Shown: positions 37,199-48,100, numbered from the stretch's first letter. The stretch is DNA of 64,000 nt from Massilia antarctica (GCF_015689335.1 NZ_CP065053.1:4464001-4528000); one strand, 5' to 3'. Numbers and translations: made by a program. Notes: generated from the letters alone by a model not told the origin.

Positions 37199-40100
37199 GC
37201 GCTATGCTCGTTCCAGAACAGGGCTTCGTCTTTGGCGCAGGTGACGATCAGGCGGCCGGAGCGCTTGCCGGCGGCCAGTTCGTCGAACAGGAAGGCGACG
37301 CCCTGGTCACGCTTGATCGCGTGGATGCCCATGCCCTCGAGGTGCTTTTGCAGCGTCGCGTCGATCATGCCGGCGCCTTCCCACGGGCCCCAGTTGATCG
37401 ACAGGTAGTGGCCGGGGCGGCTCGCGTTGAGTGCCATCGCGCGCTTGTCGAGGTAGGCGTTGGCGGCCGAGTAGTCGGTCTGTCCCCGGTTGCCCAGCGT
37501 GGCCGAGATGCTCGAGAAGAAAACCACGAACTTGGGTTCGGTGAGCCGGTCCAGGCTGTCGAGCACGTGTTCGACCCCGGCTGCCTTGGTGTGGTAGACG
37601 CGGGCGATCGAGGCGTCGCTCTTGTCGCCCAGGAAGCGGTCGTCGAGGATGCCTGCACCGAACAGCACGCCATCGATGCGGCCGTATTGCGCCATCACGG
37701 CGCCGAGGGCGGCGTCGACCTGGGCGGTGTCGGTGACGTCGGCCTGGTAGTAGCTCATCTGGCTGCCGAAAGCGTCGAGTTCTTCGATCGTGCGGCGCAT
37801 CTGTTTTTCAGCCAGGAGGGACTGCAGCGCTTCCTCGATCTCCTTCGGACGCGCCGCCGGGCCATGCTTGGCCAGCAGTGCCTGGCGCAGCGCGACTGCG
37901 TCGTCGATGCCAGGGAAGGGCTCGGCCCCTTGCGGCAGGGCGGAGCGGCCCAGCAGCACCAGGCGGCAGCGGTAGCGTTCGGCGAACGCGCTTGCGAACC
38001 AGCTGGTGATGCCCTTGGCGCCGCCGACGATCACCACGACCGCCTCCGGTTCGAGGTGGTAGCGGTCAAGCGAGGCGATGAAGGGCGGGCGCGGCAACGC
38101 CTTGCGGGCGTGGCGCACGCCGTCGCACCAGGCCACCGGCTGGGCCAGGATCTCGGGTTCGCTGAACATCTCGCCGACCAGACGGGCGGCGCTGCTGTCG
38201 GCGTCGAGCGTGGCCGCGTCGTGCACGATCAAGGGGCGGATCATGCGTACTTTTGGCCATTCCCAGCGCAGACTCACCAGCAGACCGCTGGCGCCGCTGC
38301 CGCACGAGGGGCTGGCGTAGCTGCCGTCGGCATGGCGCAGCGGTTGGGCGTCGAACTGGATCGCCATCACGGTGTCGATGCTGCGCGCGTCGCATGCCTG
38401 CAGCGCGTGGAACAGGCCGAGCACATCTTGGTAACTACTGTCGTCGCGGTTGAAGTAGAGGATGCCGTTGGTGTCGAGCCGCAGCCCGGCCTTGAGCTCA
38501 CGCCATTCGAGGCTGACCAGACGCGCATCGCGCGCGTCGAGCTGGACGCGCAGCGCTTGCAGCAGGTCGGGTGGCGCGCCGATGGCGTGGTAGGTCTTGC
38601 CGCCGGCCGTGGCAACGCTCGTTGGCAGCAGCGGTTTGGGTGCGTACAGCACGTCGAGCACGCGCAGCGGTACCGCTGCCGGCGCCGCAACTGGCGGCGC
38701 TTCTTGCTGCGTTTCCGGCCGCGCCGGCTGGCCATGGTCGGCCAGCCAGGCGCTGATGCCGCGCAGCGTCTTGATCTTCGATACCTGTTCGAGGAACTGG
38801 GCCGCGTCCTCGCCCAGCTCGTCGGCGGTGCCGCCGGTGGCCATGCCGAGATCTTTGCCGATCTCCGAGAGCAGTTCGACCCGCTTGATTGAGTCGATGC
38901 CGAGGTCGGCCTCAAGATCGAGGTCGGCCTCGATCATCTCCTCTGGATAGCCGGTGCGGGCGCAGATGAGCTGCCTGAGGCGGGCTTCGATCGCGCCGCG
39001 CTCGCGTATCGCAGGTGCGGCGGCCGCTGGCGGCGGCGCCGATGGCGCCGATGACTTGACGTAGTCGGCCAGCCAGGTGCTGATGCCGCGCAGCGTTTTG
39101 ATCTTCGACACCTGTTCGAGGAATTGCGCCGCGTCGTCGCCGAGTTGGTCGGACGAACCGGCCGCCACGCCGAGATCCTTGCCGATCTCGGAGAGCAGCT
39201 CGACCCGCTTGATCGAATCGATGCCGAGATCGGCCTCGAGGTCGAGATCGGCCTCGATCATCTCTTGCGGGTAGCCGGTGCGGGCGCAAATGAGTTCCTT
39301 CAGCCGCGCTTCGATCGTGGCGCGATCGGTGCGGGCGGGCGCGCTGACGCCGGCCACCACGGCGGGGGCGGCGACGGCGACGGGGCGGGCCGGTTCGCGC
39401 GCAGGTGCCGGGGCGGCGCCCAGATAGCCGAGCATGATGTCGCGCTGGCTTTCGACGAAGTTGTCGAGGCTGTCGAAGTAGCTCTTGAGGACGGCTTCGC
39501 GTCCGCCGGTGGGCGCGACGCTCGTCTGCACCTGCACCGGCGTGATAGCCCCCGGCTGGTAGGCCTGAGGCGGCAGCGGCCCCTTGAGTGGCCGCGCGCG
39601 CTGACCGTTGACTTCCCAGATGGTCGGCGCCAGCGCTTGCGGCTTGGCGATGGCCAGTGTGCGCAGGCGCCGGTTGGCGAACAGCGCCTTGAGCTCGAGC
39701 GCCACGCCGAGGGTGGCGAGCCGCCCCAGCATGTTCATCAGGCCCTTGAGCGGCGGCGCGTCGCGCAGCAGCATCGGGATCGCCTGCACCGGCGCGCCTT
39801 CTAGAATGCTGCCGACCAGGCCGGACAGGGCATTGCCGGCGCCCACTTCGACGAAGGTGCGCACGCCGCCTTGCTGGTGCATCGCGTGGATCATGTCGGC
39901 AAAGCGCACCGGCGCGGCGATCTGCTGGCCCAGGCGTTCGGCCAGTTCGGCGGCCGATACGGCTGCCGGGTAGGGCGCGGCGCTCTGGTTGGACCAGACC
40001 GTCAGGCGGGGGCTGTCCAGCGCGGCCTGGCGCAGGCTGGCTGTGAATTGGCCTGCGGCGCCGGCCAGTGCGCGGCTGTGGAAGGCACAGGCAACCGGCA

Positions 40101-43100
40101 GGATGCGCGCACGTACGTGGCGCTGGCCGAACTTGTCGCGCGCCGCGGCGATGGCCGCGCCGGGGCCGGCCAGCACGGTCTGGCGCGGTCCGTTCAGGTT
40201 GGCGATGTCGAGTTCGCCGAGTTCGCCAAGGACGTCGCGCACCAGCGCTTCGTCGCCCTCGACGGCGAGCATGGTGCCGGGGTCGCCGTCGCCCAGGCTG
40301 TCGAGGATGCTGTGCGCGCGCTGGCGGCTGATCGGCGCCAGCGCGGCGTGCGCGATGCTGCCCGCGTGGCACAAGGCGCTTAGTTCGCCGAAACTGTGGC
40401 CGGCGGCGTGGCTCGCCGTGATGCCCAGCGAGGCGAGGATCTGGGCCGCTGCCAGGCTGGTGACGGCCAGCGCCGGCTGTGCCACCGAGGTGTCGGTCAG
40501 CGCGGCTTGCTGCGCGCTGCGCTGGGCATCGTCGAAGGCCGCCGGTGGGAACATGGCGCCGTGCAGGTCCGGTTCGGCGGCCAGGTGGGCCCGCGTTCCG
40601 GGGAAGTAGGTCAGCAGGTCGGCGCCCATGCCGAGGAACTGGCTGCCCTGTCCGGGGAACAGGAAAGCCACTTCGCCCGGGTCGAGCTGCGCGCCGGCGA
40701 GATACACGCCCTGCGGGTCGGCCTGGCCTTGCGCGGCCTTCTCTAAGCGGGCGGCCAATTGCTCAAGGCTCGAGGCCACCACGGCCACACGCACCGCGCC
40801 TTCACCCTCGTTGTGCTGGTGGTGGCTGAAGGCGACGTCGCACAGCCGGTCCTGGTGGCCGGCGCGCAGATAGGTGCGCAGCAGCTCGACCTGCGCCTGC
40901 ACGCTGCCGGCGCCGCGGAACAGGAACAGCTCATACGGCCACACCTGCGGCGCGGCCGGCGTGTCGCGGCGTTTGTCGGCATCGCCGCGGTCGATCACAA
41001 GGTGGTAGTTGGTGCCGCCGAAACCGAAGGCGCTCACGCCGGCGGTGCGCTGCTCGTCCAGCCAGGGCAGGGTGTGCGACAGGAAGTAGAAGGAGCTGCT
41101 TTGCTGGCGGTAGTAGGCGTTGGGCCGTTCCAGGTTCAGCGTCGGCGGCAGCAAGCCCTGGTCGACGGCGTAGGCGGCCTTGATCAGGCTGGCCACCCCG
41201 GCGGCGCACTTGGTGTGCCCGATCTGGGTCTTGACGGAACCGAGCGCGCAGCCGGCGCGGGCGCTGCCGGCGCTCGCGAACACCGTCTCCATCGACGCCA
41301 GCTCGGTGCGGTCGCCCACCACGGTACCGGTGCCGTGCGCTTCGAGCAGGCCGACCTCGGACGGCGAGATGCCGGCGCGGCGGTAGGCCCGGCTCAGGGC
41401 GCGCTGCTGGCCCTGGCGGCGCGGGGCGGTCAGGCCGAGCGACTTGCCGTCGCTGGCGCCGCCGATGCCGCGGATGACGGCGTAGACATAGTCGTCGTCG
41501 GCCAGCGCGTCCTCGTAGCGCTTGAGTACCACCGCGCCGGCGCCTTCGCCCAGCGCGATGCCGTCGGCCGTGTCGGAGAACGAGAAGCACTTGCCGCGCG
41601 AAGACAGCGCGTGGGTGCTGGAGAACATCAGGTAGTCGTGGATGCCGTTGTGGAAGTCGACCCCGCCGGCGATGGCCAGGTCGCTCTCGCCATAGCGCAG
41701 CTCCTTGATGGCCGCGTCGATCGCCGCCAGCGAGGAGGCGCAGGCGGCATCGACCGTGAAGTTCTGGCCGCCCAGGTCGAGCCGGTTGCTGATCCGGCCC
41801 GACACCACGTTGCCCAGCACGCCGGAGAAGCTGTCTTCGGTCAGGCGCGGTAGCGCGTCCAGCGCCTGGCTCAGCGCCGGCTCGGCGAGCAACTGCGGCA
41901 GCACGATGCGCAGGCCGTAGGCGCCGGCGATGTCACCGCCCGGCTCGATGCCGAAGACGACCGAGCAGCGTTCGCGGTTGAAGCTGCGCTCGGCGTAACC
42001 GGCGTCGTGCAGGGCCTGCTGCGCCACCACCAGGCCGGCCATCTGGGCCGGGTCGATCGAGCCCAGGCTTTGCGGCGGAATGCCGAACAGGGCCGGGTCG
42101 AAATGGAAATCGGGGATGAAGCCTCCCCATTTGGAATTGGTTTTTTCAGCGCGCGCGCCGGTCGACTTGGGATCGTAATAGAGCGCCTTGCTCCAGCGCT
42201 CGTCGGGCACCTCGCCGACGCTGTCGCGGCCTTCGATGATGTTGGCCCAGTATTGCTGCGCCGTGAGCGCGCCGGCGAACATGCCGGCCATGCCGACGAT
42301 GGCGATGTCGCAGCGCTCGCCGCGGCGGCGCGACGGCGGCGGCAGTTCGCGCAGCAGTTGCGCGGCCGAGGCCACCTCCTGGTGCAGGCCGGCGATGCTG
42401 TGCACCTCGTTGCGCAGGCAGGCGACATCGCCGATCATGTACATGCCCTCGGATAGCTGGGTGTCGGCGCAGACTTCCAGCAGCTCGCTGTCGACGCGCT
42501 TGATACCCTTCGAGGCGATGCGCAGGTGGCCGGCGTTCATCTGCTCGAGCGCGAGGAAGATCTCGTCGCGGTTCTTGCCCTCGCTACGCATGCGGCGGCG
42601 CTCTTGCTCGAGGAAGTCGACATACGGCGTGCGCAGGCAGCGCGTGACGTGGCCCGGCCGGGTCTGCACCAGTGCCGTCTCGGTGCTGGCCACGGCCAGT
42701 TCCTGGTAGGCTCGCAGCACCGCGCCTTCGCGCACCGCTTCGTCGGTGAACAGGTAGGCGGTGCCCATCGAGATGCCGATCTTGGCGCCCAGCGCGGCCA
42801 GCGGCGCGCACATGGCCGCCAGCAGCGCCGCCGAGAGGCGGTCGTGCAGGCCGCCGGCAAACAGCAGCGTCAGGTCGGCGGCGCCCTCGAATTCGAGCGC
42901 ACGCGAGATCTGGCCCTCCCACAGCGTCATCGACGACAGCGGGCCGACGTGGCCGCCGCACTCGCGGCCCTCGAACACGAAGCGGCGCGCGCCGCCCTCG
43001 AGGAAGCTGTCGAACAGGCGCGTGGTGGGGCAGTGCAGGAAGGTTTTGATGCCGCAGTTGTCGAACTGCCTGGCCTGGTCGGGCCGGCCTCCCGCCAGGA

Positions 43101-44250
43101 TGACGTAGGAGGGCGCGAACTCGCGCACCAGCTCGGCCTGTGCGTTGTAGAGCTCCGGCGGCAGGAAGCCGAGCAGGCCGACGCACCAGCTCTGGCCCTG
43201 CAGGCGGGCGCGGGTCTGCTCGAGGATGGGGCGGGCGCGCTCGGGCTGCAGCAGCGCCAGCGCGAGCGAGGGCATGCCGCCGGCGGCGGCAACGGCGGCC
43301 GCAAAGCCGGGCCGGTCCGACACCTGCGCCATCGGCCCTTGTACGAAGGGGTAGACCAGGTCGTGGGCGGCGGCGAACGGGGAGTGGGGGGCGAATACGT
43401 CGTTGCGCTGCGCCTGGCGCAGGTGGCCGTCGATGGCCTCGTCGGTGGCGTGGACCAGTGAGACGGCGTCGCGGTAAAGCGAGTGGAACAGCTCGGCCAG
43501 CGCCAGGTCTTCGCCGGCCAACAGCGGTGCGTCGGCGCCGGCAAGCTGGGCGAGCACCTCGTCGCGCTCGGCTTCGTCGGCCAGGTCGGGCAGCAGCTTG
43601 TGGCGCAGGAAGCGGTAGCCGCCGGCCACCGTGGTCTCGGAGCCGTTGGCGGCGCGTACGATGCCGGGCAGCGGTGCCGGCAGCGAGACCGTGTGCAGCA
43701 GGGCCAGTTGCGAGTCGTACAGCACGCCCTGGGCGCCGGCCAGCACGGCCGCCGCCGCGCCATGCGGCCCCATGCCGCCCTGTACCCAGAAGGGCAGGCG
43801 CAGGCGGCCATGCATCTGCTGCAGCAGGATGAAACTGTTGAAGGCGCCGACCCGGCCGCCGCTCTCCGCACCTTTCAAGACCAGGCCGTCGGCGCCCAGG
43901 CGTTCGGCCTCCAGCGCCTCCTCCAGCGAGACCACCTGGACCAGGTGGAACACGCCTGGCAGCGGCTCGAAGGCGGCCGGCGAAGCGTGCATCAGCAGCT
44001 GGACTTGGGGCGGCAGATCTGCCGGCGCCAGCCGCATGCCTTCGGGAAGGCGCAGGCCGAACACGCCGTGCGGATCGGTCCTTACCTTGGCGATCGCGCG
44101 CCGTGCCTGCTGCCAGTCACGGCCGACGTCGAGGAAGGCGATGGCGCCCGCCCGCAGGAAGTCGCTGACAAGGCGGTAATCCGGTCGTTCAAAGGGGGAT
44201 ACGATCAGAACGCGCTTCTGGGTGCCTTGCAACATAGTCTCGAATGGCAT
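37195..44250 (-). CDS. Iterative synthase subunit: NPD/ER-NPD/ER-KS-AT-ACP-ACP-KR
   Basis: The 2351-residue protein begins with two tandem 2-nitropropane-dioxygenase/PfaD-like barrels: the first with GAESGGRVG near 128 and WVQGGMGPHG, the second starting FVQGPMAQVSD near 300 with ECGGHVG near 430. Then follow a ketosynthase (about 645-1075; Cys837 in DAACASS, HGTGT, GHTKCAAG), an acyltransferase (about 1190-1490; FLFPGQGSQ, GHSFGE), two ACP domains (Ser1679 and Ser1787, both LGIDSIKRVE) and a ketoreductase (about 2065-2330; VGGAKGITS, active-site FFSSIS and TDYSAANAYL). The set matches PfaA plus PfaD, or HglE plus an ER. AAGGA 7 bases before the ATG supports the start. First gene of the operon. 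Confidence 0.9.
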   Translation of the reverse strand: MPFETMLQGTQKRVLIVSPFERPDYRLVSDFLRAGAIAFLDVGRDWQQARRAIAKVRTDPHGVFGLRLPEGMRLAPADLPPQVQLLMHASPAAFEPLPGVFHLVQVVSLEEALEAERLGADGLVLKGAESGGRVGAFNSFILLQQMHGRLRLPFWVQGGMGPHGAAAAVLAGAQGVLYDSQLALLHTVSLPAPLPGIVRAANGSETTVAGGYRFLRHKLLPDLADEAERDEVLAQLAGADAPLLAGEDLALAELFHSLYRDAVSLVHATDEAIDGHLRQAQRNDVFAPHSPFAAAHDLVYPFVQGPMAQVSDRPGFAAAVAAAGGMPSLALALLQPERARPILEQTRARLQGQSWCVGLLGFLPPELYNAQAELVREFAPSYVILAGGRPDQARQFDNCGIKTFLHCPTTRLFDSFLEGGARRFVFEGRECGGHVGPLSSMTLWEGQISRALEFEGAADLTLLFAGGLHDRLSAALLAAMCAPLAALGAKIGISMGTAYLFTDEAVREGAVLRAYQELAVASTETALVQTRPGHVTRCLRTPYVDFLEQERRRMRSEGKNRDEIFLALEQMNAGHLRIASKGIKRVDSELLEVCADTQLSEGMYMIGDVACLRNEVHSIAGLHQEVASAAQLLRELPPPSRRRGERCDIAIVGMAGMFAGALTAQQYWANIIEGRDSVGEVPDERWSKALYYDPKSTGARAEKTNSKWGGFIPDFHFDPALFGIPPQSLGSIDPAQMAGLVVAQQALHDAGYAERSFNRERCSVVFGIEPGGDIAGAYGLRIVLPQLLAEPALSQALDALPRLTEDSFSGVLGNVVSGRISNRLDLGGQNFTVDAACASSLAAIDAAIKELRYGESDLAIAGGVDFHNGIHDYLMFSSTHALSSRGKCFSFSDTADGIALGEGAGAVVLKRYEDALADDDYVYAVIRGIGGASDGKSLGLTAPRRQGQQRALSRAYRRAGISPSEVGLLEAHGTGTVVGDRTELASMETVFASAGSARAGCALGSVKTQIGHTKCAAGVASLIKAAYAVDQGLLPPTLNLERPNAYYRQQSSSFYFLSHTLPWLDEQRTAGVSAFGFGGTNYHLVIDRGDADKRRDTPAAPQVWPYELFLFRGAGSVQAQVELLRTYLRAGHQDRLCDVAFSHHQHNEGEGAVRVAVVASSLEQLAARLEKAAQGQADPQGVYLAGAQLDPGEVAFLFPGQGSQFLGMGADLLTYFPGTRAHLAAEPDLHGAMFPPAAFDDAQRSAQQAALTDTSVAQPALAVTSLAAAQILASLGITASHAAGHSFGELSALCHAGSIAHAALAPISRQRAHSILDSLGDGDPGTMLAVEGDEALVRDVLGELGELDIANLNGPRQTVLAGPGAAIAAARDKFGQRHVRARILPVACAFHSRALAGAAGQFTASLRQAALDSPRLTVWSNQSAAPYPAAVSAAELAERLGQQIAAPVRFADMIHAMHQQGGVRTFVEVGAGNALSGLVGSILEGAPVQAIPMLLRDAPPLKGLMNMLGRLATLGVALELKALFANRRLRTLAIAKPQALAPTIWEVNGQRARPLKGPLPPQAYQPGAITPVQVQTSVAPTGGREAVLKSYFDSLDNFVESQRDIMLGYLGAAPAPAREPARPVAVAAPAVVAGVSAPARTDRATIEARLKELICARTGYPQEMIEADLDLEADLGIDSIKRVELLSEIGKDLGVAAGSSDQLGDDAAQFLEQVSKIKTLRGISTWLADYVKSSAPSAPPPAAAAPAIRERGAIEARLRQLICARTGYPEEMIEADLDLEADLGIDSIKRVELLSEIGKDLGMATGGTADELGEDAAQFLEQVSKIKTLRGISAWLADHGQPARPETQQEAPPVAAPAAVPLRVLDVLYAPKPLLPTSVATAGGKTYHAIGAPPDLLQALRVQLDARDARLVSLEWRELKAGLRLDTNGILYFNRDDSSYQDVLGLFHALQACDARSIDTVMAIQFDAQPLRHADGSYASPSCGSGASGLLVSLRWEWPKVRMIRPLIVHDAATLDADSSAARLVGEMFSEPEILAQPVAWCDGVRHARKALPRPPFIASLDRYHLEPEAVVVIVGGAKGITSWFASAFAERYRCRLVLLGRSALPQGAEPFPGIDDAVALRQALLAKHGPAARPKEIEEALQSLLAEKQMRRTIEELDAFGSQMSYYQADVTDTAQVDAALGAVMAQYGRIDGVLFGAGILDDRFLGDKSDASIARVYHTKAAGVEHVLDSLDRLTEPKFVVFFSSISATLGNRGQTDYSAANAYLDKRAMALNASRPGHYLSINWGPWEGAGMIDATLQKHLEGMGIHAIKRDQGVAFLFDELAAGKRSGRLIVTCAKDEALFWNEHSA

Positions 44251-44292
44251 GCTGTTTTCCTTAGGTCAAGGCCGACGAGGTTAACATATTCA

Positions 44293-44320
44293 TATGCATA
44301 TTGCATATCCATGCGGATAT
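44293..44320. promoter_or_regulatory. Two overlapping palindromes upstream of the synthase operon
   Basis: TATGCA-TAT-TGCATA (44293-44307) and ATATCC-ATGC-GGATAT (44305-44320) are perfect inverted repeats sharing three bases. They lie 43-70 bp before the synthase start at 44250, where an operator is expected. An AT-rich TTAACATATTCATATG stretch next to them may include the -10 element. Confidence 0.5.
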
Positions 44321-44460
44321 TGACTCATGGCATGAGATTTATTCCTTGTGGCATTTGGAACAAGCAAATGAAGAGTGTCGGACAGCGTGGTTGTAGGGCG
44401 GATTCGGAATGCTGGCCGCTGTGCATGCAAGAATTTCTACATGTCTATATCAAAATGGGC

Positions 44461-44488
44461 TTGACATGACGCTATACCGGCATATAAA
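44461..44488 (+). promoter_or_regulatory. Sigma-70 promoter of the HTH regulator gene
   Basis: TTGACA (44461-44466) and TATAAA (44483-44488) with 16-bp spacing point rightward toward the regulator at 44726, giving a leader of about 230 nt. Confidence 0.5.
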
Positions 44489-44506
44489 AAGTGACTATTG
44501 AGATAC

Positions 44507-44522
44507 ATTGCCTAATGGCAAT
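44507..44522. promoter_or_regulatory. Palindromic operator candidate
   Basis: ATTGCC-TAAT-GGCAAT is a perfect 6-bp inverted repeat 19 bp after the -10 box of the rightward promoter, suited to autorepression by a dimeric regulator. Confidence 0.45.
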
Positions 44523-44725
44523 ATAGTGAATTGCAAGACAGGCTGCACAAATCCAGCGACAGGCTGCACAAACCATGGAATCACGCGCGCCGGGAACCGT
44601 GGCCTCCCTTGGGCAAGCCGCCGTGCGCAGCGAATCGATGAAACAGATCATGGTAAAACGCAAGATGGTCGGGAATGTTGATAGAATTGATCCACATCAT
44701 CCCGCTTCTTTGAAATACATGCGCC

Positions 44726-45148
44726 ATGCGTTTGCCTTCGGAACCAGATACCTTCAGGGCGCGTTTGCGCCTGGGATTGGAGAATATCGGATTCCCGTCG
44801 GACAACCCCGGGGCCTTGGCGCGCGAATTCAACCGGCGTCATGATGGCGCACCGATCACGGCCGACGCGACGCGCAAGTGGTTGCGCGGAGAAACCGTCC
44901 CGACCCAGGCAAAGCTGCGCTCGATCGCCGCATGGCTGCTGGTCTCGCCCGAATGGCTGCGGTTTGGGGATGGCGAACAAAGCCATCCGGCCACCCACGA
45001 AGCATGCGTGGACTTGGCCCTGATCGCCGACTTGCACCTGCTCGATGAAAAGTACCAATGGCTGGCGCGCCAGTTCGTGCGCAAGCTCCTCGAACTGCAG
45101 GAGGCCCGAGCGAACAACGGCGCTGGCCCGAGTGGCCCGATGGTATAG
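44726..45148 (+). CDS. HTH-type transcriptional regulator, phage-repressor-like
   Basis: The 140-residue protein carries an N-terminal helix-turn-helix (about 12-70; ALAREFNRRHDGAPITADATRKWLRGE) and a C-terminal helical part, with SPEWLRFGD at the end of the DNA-binding domain, a form common in Oxalobacteraceae XRE-like regulators. It is divergent from the synthase operon, and the 475 bp between them hold three palindromes, so it is the best candidate for the operon's local regulator. No clear ribosome binding site is visible at the ATG. Confidence 0.75.
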   Translation: MRLPSEPDTFRARLRLGLENIGFPSDNPGALAREFNRRHDGAPITADATRKWLRGETVPTQAKLRSIAAWLLVSPEWLRFGDGEQSHPATHEACVDLALIADLHLLDEKYQWLARQFVRKLLELQEARANNGAGPSGPMV

Positions 45149-45196
45149 TACGGCCCTGCGCCAGCCGCCGCCTGCGAGGCCGTTCAACTCCCCACG

Positions 45197-48100
45197 ATGC
45201 TCCAACCTGCCATGAAAAAAACCAGCACGACACCGCGCAAGCAGGCCAGCCCGTCCGGCGCAGCGCCTGCCCATGCGTTCGACATGCGCCCGGCCGCCAC
45301 CGCAATCGTCGGCATCGGCGCCTCCGCCGGCGGGCTGGAAGCGCTCGAACTGTTCCTGTCGGGCGTACCGGCCGACAGCGGCATGGCGTTGATCGTCGTG
45401 CAGCACCTCGATCCCGAGCACAAGAACATGATGGTCGAGCTACTGCAGCGCGGCACCAGCATGTCCGTGGTCGAAATCAGCGACCGCCTGCGGGTCGAGC
45501 CGAATCATATGTACGTGATTCCGCCCAACCGCGATTTATCCATCCTGCACGGTATTATGCACCTGCTGGAACCGGCCGAGCCGCGCGGGCTGCGCTTGCC
45601 GATCGACTATTTCCTGCGCTCCCTGGCGGCCGACCAGCAAGCCAACAGCGTCGCCGTGATCCTTTCCGGCATGGGTGCGGATGGCTCGCTGGGCTCGCGG
45701 GCGATCAAGGAAAGCGGGGGCGCGGTGTTCGTCCAGGATCCGGAATCGGCCAAGTTCGACGGCATGCCGCGCAGCGCCATCGAGGCCGGCCTGGCCGACG
45801 TGATTGCCCCAGCCAATGAACTGGCCAGCCGCATCCTCGACTACCGGCGCCACGCACCGCTGCCGCTCAGCCCGCCCGAACTGAGCTTGTCCGACGCCGA
45901 CGGCAGCGCGCTTGAAAAGATCGTCGTGATCCTGCGCGCCCAAAGCGGGCACGATTTTTCGTTCTACAAGAAAAACACCCTCTACCGCCGCGTCGAGCGG
46001 CGCATGGGACTGCACCAGCTGGCCAGCATTGCCGACTACGTGCGCTACGTGCGCGACAACACCCACGAGGCCCAGCTCTTGTTCAAGGAATTGCTGATCG
46101 GCGTCACCAGTTTCTTCCGCGACGCGCCCGTATGGGAACAGATCGAGGCCGACGTCATTCCCGCCTTGCTGGCTGCCCACCCGCAAGGCGCCGCCCTGCG
46201 GGCCTGGACGCCTGCCTGTTCAACCGGCGAAGAAGCGTATTCGCTGGCCATCGCTTTCCGCGAGACGCTCGAACGCCTCAAGCCGGAGGCGCGCTTCACC
46301 CTGCAAATCTTCGCGACCGATCTCGACAGCGACGCGATCGACCGCGCCCGCGCCGGCGAGTTTCCCGGCACCATCGCCAGCGACGTGAGCGAGGCCCGCC
46401 TGCGCCGCTATTTTATCCAGCACAATGGCGGTTTCCGCGTCTGCAAGGAAATTCGTGAAATGGTCACGTTCGCGCCGCAAAACCTGGTGATGGATCCGCC
46501 GTTTACCAAGCTCGACCTGCTCACCTGCCGCAACCTGCTGATCTACCTGGAAGCGGACTTGCAGAAAAAGCTGCTGCCCCTGTTTCATTACAGTCTCAGG
46601 CCGGGCGGCCTGCTGGTGCTCGGGAGCGCCGAAACCGTGGGCGCCGCCAGCGACCTGTTCGCCGCATGGCCAGGCAAGACGCGCATCTACCAGCGCCGCG
46701 AAAGCAGCCCGCGCACGGAGCCGGTCGATTTCCCCGCGTCCATTTATGGTCGCTCCCGCAGAGGGCTGGCCGTGCCGCTTCCCGCCCCCGGCGCGGCCGA
46801 GTCGGGTAGCGCCAGTGTGCAAACCCTGATCGATTCATTGCTGCAGCAGCGTTTTTCGCCCGCCGCGGTGCTCACGACCGATAAGGGCGACATCGTTTAT
46901 ATCAGCGGCAAGACCGGGAAATACCTGGAACCGGCCGCGGGCAAGGCCAACCTGAATATCTTCGCCATGGCGCGTGAAGGGTTGTCGGGGGCATTGAATG
47001 AAGTCTTCGCCAAGGTCGTGCGCGAGCAGGGCAGTCAGGTGCTCAAGGGCCTGCGCGTGGGCGGCAATGACGGCGCGCTGACGGTCAATGTCGAAGTCCA
47101 TAGCTTGCAGGAACCGGCACCGCTAAGCGGCTTGGTCTTGATCGTGTTTTTCGACCAGCCGGCGGCGCGCGCAAAAGCACCGCGCAAGAGCGAGCTGGCC
47201 GGTGCCGATGCCGAGCGCATGGATGCCATGACCCAGGAAATGCAGCAATCGCGCGGAGAGTTGCAGCGCGCCCGCGAAGAGATGCAAACGTCGCAGGAAG
47301 AATTGAAATCGGCCAACGAAGAGCTGCAAAGCACGAATGAAGAATTGCAAAGCACCAACGAGGAATTGACGACCTCCAAGGAGGAAATGCAATCGATGAA
47401 CGAGGAGTTGCAGACGGTCAATCATGAATTGTCGGCCAAGCTCGACGAATTGTCGCAAGCCAGCGACGACATGAAGAACCTGCTCAACAGCACGGACATC
47501 GCCACTTTGTTTCTCGATGAACAGATGTGCATCCGGCGCTTCACCAATCGCATCACCGGCATCTTCAAGCTGATCCCGGGCGATGCCGGCCGGCCGATTA
47601 CCGATCTGGTAAGCACCCTGAACTATCCCGCGCTGGCCGAGGATGCCCGCGAAGTGCTGAACTCGCTGGTGTTCCGGGAAGTCCAGGTCAGCGCGACCGA
47701 CGGACGCTGGTTCACCGTGCGCATCATGCCCTACCGCACCCAGGACAACCGCATCGACGGGGTGGTGATTACCTTTATCGACATCAGTTCCTCGAAAACC
47801 CTGGAGCGCGCGCTGCGGCTCAGCGATGAGCGCTTCCGGATCGCCATCGAACACGCGCCGCTGACGGTATTCAGCCAGGATCATGAGCTGCGCTATACCT
47901 GGGTGCACAATTTGCAGCCGCAACTGCGCTCGGGCGACGCCATCGGCAAGACCGACGCCGACCTGTTGCCGCCCGACGATGCCGCGCGCCTGACCCAACT
48001 GAAGCGCCAAGCGCTCGAACAAGGCATCAGCGTGCACACCGAAACGGCGGCGCACCTGCACGGCAGCACGCATTACTACGACTTTTTTGCCGAGCCGGCG

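Noticed and set aside
32837..44250. Reading the synthase operon as an enediyne PKS cluster
   Set aside because: The DH-PPTase order is similar, but two NPD/ER domains and tandem ACPs fit PUFA/Hgl synthases, and no enediyne signature genes are present nearby.
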